From Girardinichthys multiradiatus (lineage: Eukaryota > Chordata > Actinopteri > Cyprinodontiformes > Goodeidae): 64,000 nucleotides of DNA. Both the position numbers and the translations under genes were made by a program. The notes below the pieces were generated by a model. It made no database searches. It saw only the letters and a list, made by a program, of their open reading frames with translations, and was not told the origin of the DNA. The stretch covers positions 3,195,249 to 3,259,248 of the forward strand of contig NC_061816.1 in assembly GCF_021462225.1 (NCBI RefSeq). Reading direction: 5' to 3'. Position 1 is the first letter of the stretch. The number at the start of each line of letters is the position of its first letter. Positions 55,606 through 64,000 of the stretch are shown in pieces.

Positions 55606-56239
55606 TGGAACTGTTCTGTAATCGTCTTGTTGCTGATGTAGAGAGAGCTCCTGCGGTGCATAATATCCTATCGTTTGCACGTCAAATATTCTGAACATAA
55701 AGCCACAAGCATGGAGTAACACATGTTTCCATCATTGAATAATAACGCTCATTGATATAAAGTGTTAATTGATAATTAAAACTGATCATAAAATAGAAAA
55801 GATCTCATGGGTTCTGATGGATTTCCTTTAGACATTGTCCACTAATGTCGCTTAATGCGTAATTCACACATACCAAGATTTGTTTAGGGAACAAGTTGCT
55901 GCCATCTAGTGGTTGATTTATGTTAAATTATGCCTCCTTTGTCTTATCCTCATACTAAATATCTAAATGTTGCTATATCTGCTGTTTCTGCTGTATTCAA
56001 ATGAACAATCTCTACTTCACAAACCATCTGCTTCACAGCAAAACTCAGGCAATTATGTTTTATATAATAGTGATTTAATTCAGGGGTTAAATATGAGATT
56101 CTGCACATGACCTAAACTGTCAGTTCTTGAGGTTCAGTTTTCTCTAAACTGCTGATCAGATGTTTTTCTCTAATGTGAATCTTTACCAGCTTAGAAACAT
56201 GAAGTTAAAGTTGTTCATAATGCATGTAATGTGTTTCAG
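55606..56239 (+). other. Intron upstream of KE-rich exon, right arm
   Basis: Inverted homologue of 32619-33200. Best conserved from about 55835 onward, more diverged and gapped before that. Confidence 0.8.
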
Positions 56240-56425
56240 TGCTGCCAGCAGATGTTAAAGAAGAGGCTCCTGAAGAACAGAGTCCTGATGTGGATCAGCA
56301 GGAGCCAGAGTCCCTCCAGATAAAGGAGGAACAGGAGGAACTCTGGACCAGTCAGGAAGGAGAGCAGCTCACTGTGAAGGAGGAGACTGATACCAGGTTT
56401 CCATTAACTGCAGCTCCTATCAAGA
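56240..56425 (+). CDS. KE-rich exon of zinc-finger gene, right arm
   Basis: 186 nt between TTTCAG acceptor and AGA|GTAAGG donor, phase 1 at both ends. The protein is identical to the left-arm exon ([20 protein letters not shown] ... VKEETDTRFPLTAAPI). Homology with the left arm extends about 160 nt past the donor (to about 56590). In-frame splicing to the CTGCAG acceptor at 62609-62614 is possible and would join it to the zinc-finger exon with a second KE-rich unit. Whether both units appear in one mRNA is inference. Confidence 0.6.
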
Positions 56426-56589
56426 GTAAGGATTTGTTTGTGTGTGTGTCTCCTGTCTGGCAGCTAACAGTCTGGAGCATCTGGTTGTCTTTTATGATCA
56501 AAAATAGATTAGCTTCACAAAAAGGAGGAAGAAATGAGACGTTTCTCTAGTTTCAGAGTTGACTTTAATAAATGAATGATACATATATA

Positions 56590-57244
56590 CATACAGTACA
56601 TATCTGGGCCAGCAAACCTAATCCTGTGATGGAACACAATGTGACTGTTTTTCATTTAATAAGCAAAATTAAAATTATCTTATTAAGCATTTGTACTGTA
56701 TTTGTGTAAAACTACCTGACTTCTAACAGTAACTTAGTAACGATACACAAATGTCACGATTCACTGCGTTTCATTCAGGACAAACAAGCGTATAAATGTA
56801 TAAAAGTTTTTACTTTATTCAACAGTAAAGAAAAATGTTTAGATTTCTCATCTGATTTTATCAGTACGTTCTAGTGTTTCTAAAAGTGGGCACCGTAGCC
56901 CTGACTGGAGATTTAACTTGAGTCTGTCTATTAATATATTTATAATACAATAAAACCACATGATAATGGTCAATGTTGTTTGGGAATGTTTTCATAAGAT
57001 TATGCTGATATTTAATAACCAAAAAAGGTTTAAATACATTGATGTTTTTAATATATACACAGTGCAGTGTACAGTTTGTACTTGAATGCACCATAGAGGT
57101 GCACCTGGTGGAGGAAACCCTCCCAACTGACTCCCCAGAGACGGCACCAATGTGTGTCTGCTGCTGTAAAGACTCCCAGAGCATCTGGGGCTGGTTGGAT
57201 CCTACACACAGCTGGTTGTCCACCAGTGATCTTGCATCTTTCTA
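56590..57244. other. No recognisable gene
   Basis: Includes a short frame near 57039-57245 (VHLVEETLPTDSPETAPMCV) that I cannot assign. No repeat partner in the window. Confidence 0.35.
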
Positions 57245-57560
57245 AATGGTAAATGGCCTGCACTTGTATAGCACATTATCTAGTCCGAGGACCCCAAAGC
57301 GCTTTACACTACAATCTTTCATCCACCCATTCATACACACACTGACAGTGGTGAGCTACATTGTAGCCACATTTGCCCTGGAGCACACTGACAGAAGTGA
57401 AGCTGCCATACACTCTGCGCCACCGCGCCCTCTGACCACCATCAGCCGGAAAGGCAGGGGAAGTGTCTCGCTCAAGGACACAACGACTTAGACAGACAGA
57501 GCAGGAATTTGAACCGGCAACCCACCGGTTACAAGACGAACCCCTACCACTGTCGCAGGT
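57245..57560 (+). repeat. Repeat R4, common fish interspersed repeat
   Basis: ATGGTAAATGGCCTGCACTT ... CCCCAAAGCGCTTTACACTA ... GAACCGGCAACCCACCGGTT is a very widespread fish repeat. A single copy in this window. Confidence 0.7.
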
Positions 57561-58678
57561 GTGACACTTTTTCAGATAAATAAGTTTATTGTAGAGCAAG
57601 TTGCGTATCTTATCACTGTTGAATGAAAGCTAGCTTAAAAGTTTGTTTCTGTCGTCACTGTAGCTGAATAAGTAACCAAACAGCAGACTCTAGTGACAGT
57701 GGGGAGTTCTGTTTTGTTGCTGGTTTTTAAAATTGCAGATTAAAAACTAAAACAATTCGGACAACAAAATACTCAACACCACGAGTGCAGACCAAGCAGC
57801 CCAGGTGTATCTCTGAATCCTGTGCAAACCCACAGGTACCCTAGAGCAGACAAGAACTAGGTACCCCACAGCTGATCTGCCTATGGTTTTGTCAGAGTTA
57901 GATACACTGATAAACTCAGAAAAGGTATGAATGAAGACACAAGCGAGTCAAAGTTATCTTTGGCTGGCCAGGGAGAGACAGTCCTCTGCTAATCAGCGAC
58001 TAGCTTTTCTCAGAGGAGCTGCCCTGTGTGTCACAGCCTTTTATTAAAGAAAGAAGAAAAAAACACTCATGTCACAGCATTGTGGGTGTGATCATGCACA
58101 GTTTCACAAGTACAAGTTCTACTGATTAAAACTGGTTCCATCCAGATACTGATACAGCCCACACGTCCACATCTGGCACTCAAGGACGCGAAGATTGTCT
58201 GGGGTGCGAACAGACTGCTTCCCAGAACTCCTCCGCACACATACAGATTCCTGCTTATCAAACACCCAAATGCAACTCTAAGGCAATATTACAATTCTGT
58301 TAATAGTTCATAAAACACTCAAGATAAATGCGAAAAGTATTCAAACCACTTCTATCAAAGTTCACCAAACTAAATAAATGAAAATGTCTTTTAGTGATAA
58401 ATCATAAGGATAAAGAATCGTTTTAAACTAAGCAATGATAATTTATGTACAAATCTTCCAACAAATTGCCACCCCACCCAGAATGAGTGGTTCAAGTGAT
58501 AATGGTGGTCTGTCTGTTTAGCATTGGGTTATGGTTTAGCCGTGCTAAATCATGAAGCCCAACCATGCTGAGATGGAAGGAGATGAAACGGCTCATCTCA
58601 GTTTCACTGACACAAAAACATGGCACCAGTGTGTGTGTGTGGGGAGTCGTATACTGCTCTCTATTGTTCTACTGTTTC
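57561..58678. other. No recognisable gene
   Basis: Unique-looking sequence. 57980-58270 is less AT-rich than its surroundings but shows no gene or repeat partner. Confidence 0.35.
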
Positions 58679-58715
58679 ATTAATATAAAATATTAATAAA
58701 ATATTTTATATTAAT
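58679..58715. repeat. AT-rich perfect 16-bp inverted repeat
   Basis: ATTAATATAAAATATT (58679-58694) and its exact complement at 58700-58715, separated by 5 nt. It lies just before a LINE remnant. Confidence 0.9.
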
Positions 58716-58844
58716 AAAACAGTTGTTTCACTTTTTATTATCAACTCATAATTGGTGTATGTTCACCAAACCCTCTGGAGCTTCGTCTGTCTACTGCAGA
58801 ATTTTGACATTGCCTTTAAAAAAAGACAGTTTCTGTCTCCTGCT

Positions 58845-59640
58845 CCTGGTTGGAGTACCGGCACCACAACCACCTCACTGGAGAAGGTGTGACAGATGTC
58901 ATGGTAAGAATGGCGAGCGGCTAGTGAAGCTGAGGGCCTACTTAGCCCGGTCTCCGGGGATTTTCCTGGCCCAATTTGGATCGGTTCCTCCACTGTCCAA
59001 TTCATCTTCCCTGGATCCCATTTATTTGTGGCCGGTAGCTGTTGTCGACTTGGATCAGTCCTCGGATCGCCCCATTCCTTTACATCTGTGCTGGCAAGGT
59101 GTCAACCTTGGGAATCTGCAACGTCTTGCACAGACTTCACCTGTTTCTCCAACTACTGCTTCTCCGGACCCAGAATACAACAGGATAGGTCTGGTGAAGG
59201 TAATATCCATTGTGAACAAAACTTTTATCTTTAAGGATTTTTTTCATGACCCAGGATTTGGACTTCCTCTGCTTGACTGAAACATCGATCTCTACAAGTG
59301 GGTCCATTTGTTTTGGGAATTATTCCAACACTGCTGCTCATACTTTAGTACCACGAGGTCTTTGAGTGATTTCATATTTATGCTGACGACTGTGAAGTCT
59401 ATGTCCCTTTTTAAAACCTAACGGTTCTGTTAACTTCTCCTTGGTGATCTCACTGACATCAGGGCATGCATGACTTTGCCAAAGTCATTTTATAAATCCA
59501 GAGGACACTGAGCTTTTGCCGTTTTGGCTTCTAAAATGTAAAATAAGCTGCAGCTGGAGGTCAGGCAAGCTCCATCTCTTGCTGTTTTTAAAACTAATTT
59601 AAAAACAAAATTTTTCTTGTTTTCACCAATTACATCCAGC
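58845..59640 (+). mobile_element. Rex1/CR1-like LINE remnant
   Basis: One open frame (to 59280) reads RRCDRCHGKNGERLVKLRAY, LARSPGIFLAQFGS, then VNKTFIFKDFFHDPGFGLPL, the start of a LINE endonuclease (VNKTF..KDFF motif). A stop follows. FHIYADDCEVYVPF near 59375-59420 is the reverse-transcriptase YADD box after a large deletion. LQLEVRQAPSLAVFKTNLK near 59545-59600 is the C-terminus. Heavily deleted and inactive. Confidence 0.7.
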
Positions 59641-59880
59641 TTATACTCCTAATGACTTCCCCAGGGCCTTAAATTCTTTGTAGAGGACTTCAAGGACCAG
59701 TCTGACTTCAAAACCTTTGATCAAAATATTGGAGAATATCTGTCTTGCTCTTGTCTGGTGAAGTTGTCGTACTGGTGCAGTCGTACACTCCAGCCAGGCT
59801 ATCCAGATCTTGTTTTTCCTCCTGGCATCTGATTTGGGTGCCCAAGCCACCTCCGCTGACTACTTTTGATGTGAAGGAGG
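59641..59880 (-). pseudogene. L1-type LINE ORF1 fragment
   Basis: VRLVLEVLYKEFKALGKSLG on the minus strand is the ORF1 coiled-coil motif. The upstream text QLHQTRARQIFSNIL corresponds to the serine/Gln-rich start. It resembles the plus-strand piece at 28380-28600. Confidence 0.6.
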
Positions 59881-60239
59881 AAATGCTCTATTCTGAGCTC
59901 CTCCTGAATGGACGAGAGTAAGAGTGATAGACGTGTGAGAAGAAAGTATGTTCTCTACGGTTAGGGTGAAGAGATCGCCATGCATCGCAAAGTTCGTAAT
60001 CACTCATTTACTGTTTAACTATATTTATTGATTGCCAACTGCGCTGCGTCCCTGTTGTCGTGAGCCTGTCCATTTCTTCATTTAAATCAATGTTGAGATC
60101 GCACCCAAGAAAAGGTGAGCAATAATGAGATCATAAAGAGCGGATACCGAAAAGCCCAGCCCTGGCAGTGTGCTTTACATTATATTAAATTGCCAGTTTA
60201 TCTAAACTCTGTTGCTCCTAATAAAGCCACAGAGTAATT

Positions 60240-60760
60240 TCCCAGTCCCTGAACAACTGACTATTAATATAGCGTTTATCTACACCCACTGTAGCTCTCG
60301 CGTCTTTGGTAGTATATTTCTTCCTGGCTAGGAATAATACTCTCTTCCGATCAAGGATCTCCTTTGGAAACTTGTCATTAACCCTGAAATTCTTAACCCG
60401 TAGCTCTCTGTCCTGACGTCTAACCTGCTGTTTTTGCTTGCAGTGCCTGAATCTTGCTACAATTGGCAGAGGCCGGTTGTCATCAGGCTTTTACCCTGGA
60501 GCTGGTGAACTTGATGAAATGTGATTTTCTTTTTTTTTCTGGACAGCTGCATCATTCCATTGATTGGTTGGTTGGTTTTTTTTACGTTGTCCCTCGGCGT
60601 TTGGGTCTCACCTGTGAGCGATGCTTGTTGTTCCTGGCTGTAGTCCAGATACCCCCTCAGAGCTTTAAACTCCTTGTGGAGAACCTCCACCAGGGCAAGA
60701 CGAGCATCCAGGCTGGTTAGCTTCTTGTCGATGGAGTCCAGGGTCCTCATGTACGAAGTG
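60240..60760 (-). pseudogene. L1-type LINE ORF1, second fragment
   Basis: Opens MRTLDSIDKKLTSLDARLAL, VEVLHKEFKALRGYL (coiled coil). After a gap and frameshift it continues with the ORF1 C-terminal domain: DNRPLPIVARFRHCKQKQQV, RRQDRELRVKNFRVND and FPKEILDRKRVLFLARKKY. These are RNA-binding protein residues typical of fish L1 ORF1. Broken by frameshifts. No ORF2 adjoins it. Confidence 0.72.
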
Positions 60761-62289
60761 TGAGGCAGCCACGCAAACTTTTTTAATCGACAATAATAAA
60801 CTAGAAACCCAATTCTCCCCTAAATCCTCTGAATTATGACTCTGAAGTATTTATTTATCTTCTACCTAATGTATTTATATATTGTGTATCTCTCTGGCCC
60901 TCTCTCGCTCTCGTAACTCAGTGTGTCAGCGTTGGTGACAGAGTCTGAGAAGTGTGTTTTCGTTCAGCTTTTGTAAAGTTTGGTCATAGAAAGTAGAGTA
61001 GCGACGACACAGGGGCAGAAATCCTTCATGACGTGTTCTATTAAAACGATTGGCATTAACTGTTAAACATACTACACGTCATGATCCTCTTGGGGAAGTC
61101 GGCGGTCTTTTATTCCCTTAACTTGAATAGTGGTAAGAGAAACGCTGATGGTGCTTCCTCAGATTAGAAGTATTCCCTTGGCCTTGCACATTGCATCGCA
61201 AATATTGCAGCGAGCGTAATCTGCACTGCATTTTGAAAAGTGGACCTATACTTTTGAGCACTTTCTATCTGCCATGCTTTGTTGGTGGTACTGACGTCAT
61301 TACGCTCTAGTGTGTGCAATGCTGTATTCTTGTACTGCATTGACAATTGCCCACTTATCCACTACCTCAGGTCTTTGTAATTAGCCATGCCCACTTACAC
61401 CTAACTAGGTTTTTTGCACACTACTTCAGTAGACGATGCCCATAATACCCAATAAACATTGTGCAATTAGAGCTGCCCTCTTGTGTACAATTAATTTATA
61501 AAAATATATAGTACTAAATAATGCTGATTATAAATACATTTTGAAAAAAAAATTGAAGTGAGGTGGCTGAAGAAATTCAGGCATGTTATTCAAATTGAGG
61601 TTTTCTTGGTGAATATTTAGAGATTTTTCTAACAAACTGGATTTTAACCCTCCCGCAGTCTTAGAGGGGTCGTCCTTCTACACCAATGGTCATTTGAGAA
61701 TATTTTGCGAATTTTATGATGAAATTTGGATTTTTAATATTTAAATTCGGGTCATAAAAGGGTTGTATTGTATAAACGCTTTTTCAATTTTCTGTTGAAA
61801 CACCATTACATCTAGGGACCTTTTAAACAATGCATTTTATTTCAGATATAGACATGGTTATTTAAGAATTGTTGAAAGTTATGAGGCATAGTGATTTCAT
61901 GAAATTCCCTTAAAATTCTCTGTTCACTCTCAAAATAAGATTTAATATTTTTCTAAAGTCATCAGACTTTTATATTGTGCTTCTGTCATGAAATGTTTCT
62001 CTAGCAACATTTTGAGAATTTAAGGAGACACTGTATTCTCAATTATTTTTTTAAAATGTTTTTTTCAATGCAATAAATTAGCCACCGTTCATTGTCAGAG
62101 CCTAGCCTTGTGGGTCTGAGTGCCTCTGCAAGCAAGTTTTAACCTGACCATTTGGAAAATGTGGTCATATTTAAATGATGATTGTGTGCTGGGGTGAGGT
62201 ATTGATGCACAACTGTGTCAAGATCTCAACTCAAACTGGACTGTTGAGACGAGCTGTTTTTAAAAAGTTGATCTTAGATTTGCAGTATA
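60761..62289. other. No recognisable gene
   Basis: AT-rich sequence upstream of the right-arm zinc-finger exon flank. No repeat partner found in the window. Confidence 0.4.
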
Positions 62290-62600
62290 TCGTACTTAAG
62301 GTAAAAATGGTAAAGGTAAAAATAATTGAAAATCCTTAAAAGTAGCAAGAAAATAGCTTTAAAGAAACACAATTACATTAATGGATATCTTTTGTATTTT
62401 AAAATTTCGTATTTATACCATGACACCGTGAAGCCAGTATATTTACACTCAAGGTTATCACACCATTGTGGCATCTCTGATTTTACCTACTGTACTGTTC
62501 ACTGATAATATTTATCAGATTCTTTTCTCTAGTTTTAATTTTTATCATTTTTGTAAAATTGTCAGGATAAAATTGTTTATAATGCATGTAATGTGTTTCA
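62290..62600 (+). other. Upstream flank/intron of right zinc-finger exon
   Basis: Inverted homologue of 24986-25360, ending CATAATGCATGTAATGTG TTTCA immediately before the ATG. Confidence 0.7.
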
Positions 62601-64000
62601 ATGATGTCTGCAGAAGAGGCTCCTGAAGAACAGAGTCCTGATATGGACCAGCAGGAGTTGCAGCTCCTCCACGTAAAGGAGGAAAATGAGAGAATCTGGG
62701 CCAGCCATGATGGAGAGCAAATTAATGTGAAGGAGAATGATGTTACCCGGTTTCCATCAACTGTTGTTCATATGAAGAGTGAAGAGGATGAAGAGAAACA
62801 TCTGTTCTCTCAGCTTCATCAACAGCAAACAGAAGACAGAGATCTTCCAAGCAGCAGCTCAGGTGACCAGATAAAAGCAGAAATTAAAGAAGAGGACTGT
62901 GGGACAGCAGAATCCAGCAGGAATCCAGATCTAAATACTCATAGAGGCTCTTCCAACTATTCAGAGACTGAAGATGATGAAGAGGATGATGATGTGAAGC
63001 ATCATGAATCTGAGCTTAAACGCTTGTCAGACTCTGAAACTGAAGACAGTGAGGATGATTGGAAGGAGAGCAGGACTCCAGGGTCAGGCAGAAACACTGT
63101 CAAAAAATCTTTGAGCTGCTCTGAGTGTGGGGGAAAATTTGCTAACAGACGCTCTCTTCAGAGTCACATGACATGTCATCCAAGATTGTCTTCAGAATGT
63201 TTCAGTAATGAGACGTGTTTCAGAGAGAAGAAAATAATGGATTCATTCACCAAAGTCCCGACGAGTAGTAAACATTTTAACTGTGGTGAGTGTGGTAAAA
63301 GTTTTAAATGGAAACGAGACATTAGCAGACACATGAGACTCCACACAGGAGACAAACCCTTTGGTTGTGATGTTTGTGGGAAAAGATTTACCCAAAAATC
63401 AAGTTTTAACAAGCATATGAGAATCCACACAAGTGACAAACCTTTTGGTTGTGATGCATGTGGGAAAAGATTTAACCAAAAGTCACATTTAAACATACAC
63501 ATGAGAATCCACACAGGAGACAAACCTTTTGTTTGTGATGTTTGTGGGAAAAGATTTAACCAAAAGTCACATTTAAACACACACATGAGAATCCACACAG
63601 GAGACAAACCTTTTGTTTGTGATGTTTGTGGGAAAAGATTTAACCAAAAGTCACATTTAAACACACACATGAGAATCCACACAGGAGACAAACCTTTTGT
63701 TTGTGGGAAAAGATTTAACCACAAATCAACTTTTTACCAGCACAAAATCATTCATTCAGGTAAGAAATCCTTTAGGTGTAGTGACTGTGGGAAAAGATTT
63801 TACCAAACTTCAGATTTAAAGAAACACCTGAGAATTCATACAGGAGACAAACCTTTTGGTTGTGATCTTTGTGGGAAAAGATTTACCAACAAATCAACTT
63901 TTTACAAGCACAAAATCATTCATTCAGGAAAGGAATCCTTTAGCTGTGTTGAATGTGGAAAAAGATTTGATCAAACTTCAGATTTAAAGAAACACATGAG
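62601..64000 (+). CDS. C2H2 zinc-finger protein, right-arm copy (partial, runs off window)
   Basis: Open from ATG at 62601 to the window end (466 codons). The N-terminus [20 protein letters not shown] is followed by an acidic, KE-rich region closely related to the left copy ([20 protein letters not shown]; an Asp/Glu run). The first finger [20 protein letters not shown] is complete here, with CHPR keeping the last His. At least ten fingers are visible, joined mainly by TGDKPF. Helix residues differ from the left copy (QKSHLN, QTSDLK, NKSTFY types). The finger at about 63690-63760 has a 9-nt in-frame loss: it reads PFVCGKRF instead of [11 protein letters not shown] and so lacks one zinc-binding Cys. 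Compared with the left copy, three codons (ADVK region) are lost right after MMSA. It is most likely a nuclear DNA-binding protein with unknown targets. Confidence 0.88.
   Translation, partial: MMSAEEAPEEQSPDMDQQELQLLHVKEENERIWASHDGEQINVKENDVTRFPSTVVHMKSEEDEEKHLFSQLHQQQTEDRDLPSSSSGDQIKAEIKEEDCGTAESSRNPDLNTHRGSSNYSETEDDEEDDDVKHHESELKRLSDSETEDSEDDWKESRTPGSGRNTVKKSLSCSECGGKFANRRSLQSHMTCHPRLSSECFSNETCFREKKIMDSFTKVPTSSKHFNCGECGKSFKWKRDISRHMRLHTGDKPFGCDVCGKRFTQKSSFNKHMRIHTSDKPFGCDACGKRFNQKSHLNIHMRIHTGDKPFVCDVCGKRFNQKSHLNTHMRIHTGDKPFVCDVCGKRFNQKSHLNTHMRIHTGDKPFVCGKRFNHKSTFYQHKIIHSGKKSFRCSDCGKRFYQTSDLKKHLRIHTGDKPFGCDLCGKRFTNKSTFYKHKIIHSGKESFSCVECGKRFDQTSDLKKHM

Noticed and set aside
57039..57491. Short frames around 57.0-57.5 kb
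   Set aside because: The second lies in repeat R4; the first has no homologue that I recognise.
63176..63724. 182-codon minus-strand frame with a repeated motif
   Set aside because: It is the antisense shadow of the right-arm finger array, which is open on the plus strand to the window end.

Overview
This window is vertebrate nuclear DNA, almost certainly from a ray-finned (teleost) fish. The signs are dense Tc1-like transposons of several fish families, fish-type LINEs (I/Nimb, RTE/Rex3-like, Rex1/L2-like, L1), a Ty3/gypsy pol relic, a retroviral relic, and fragments of two gene families that are expanded in fish: C2H2 zinc-finger genes with an acidic, KE-rich N-terminus, and NLRC3-like (FISNA/NACHT/LRR) receptors. 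I cannot name the species. Nothing suggests a prokaryotic sequence; operons, ribosome binding sites and CRISPR do not apply.

Layout. 0-5 kb: I/Nimb LINE 3' half, a Tc1-derived MITE and one NLRC3-like 5' exon. 5-12.5 kb: a near-continuous chain of Tc1-like elements (one nested inside another, three more end to end), punctuated by (TA)n tracts. 12.6-14.8 kb: RTE/Rex3-like LINE. 14.8-18.3 kb: decayed endogenous retrovirus (integrase and envelope TM remnants). 18.5-22.1 kb: Ty3/gypsy pol on the minus strand, split by a second repeat. 23.0-38.6 kb: left arm of a zinc-finger locus on the minus strand. 38.6-53.9 kb: spacer of LINE copies, a solo LTR, two NLR LRR exons and a direct duplication. 53.9-64.0 kb: right arm of the zinc-finger locus on the plus strand, running off the window end.

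The main structural result is that the two zinc-finger arms are inverted copies of one locus, transcribed away from each other. Each arm has, in order, a GC-rich promoter/first-exon block (38221-38612 and 53925-54317), a 186-nt phase-symmetric KE-rich exon (32433-32618 and 56240-56425) with homologous upstream intron, and a zinc-finger exon (23030-24985 and 62601-64000+) that starts with a second copy of the same KE-rich sequence. Since the duplication the arms have collected different transposons. The left arm also holds an unrecognised small gene family (a transmembrane plus coiled-coil exon at 31287-31601, a broken copy near 28.0 kb, and a separate 37-codon exon at 27315-27425).

Only a few genes look intact: the 651-codon zinc-finger ORF on the left, the open zinc-finger ORF on the right, the small transmembrane ORF, and a 334-codon Tc1 transposase at 35776-36780 with a full DD34E triad inside almost identical 200-bp inverted repeats. 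Most remaining coding similarity is transposon or retroelement debris. All calls come from reading the sequence; family names rest on remembered family features, not on a search.
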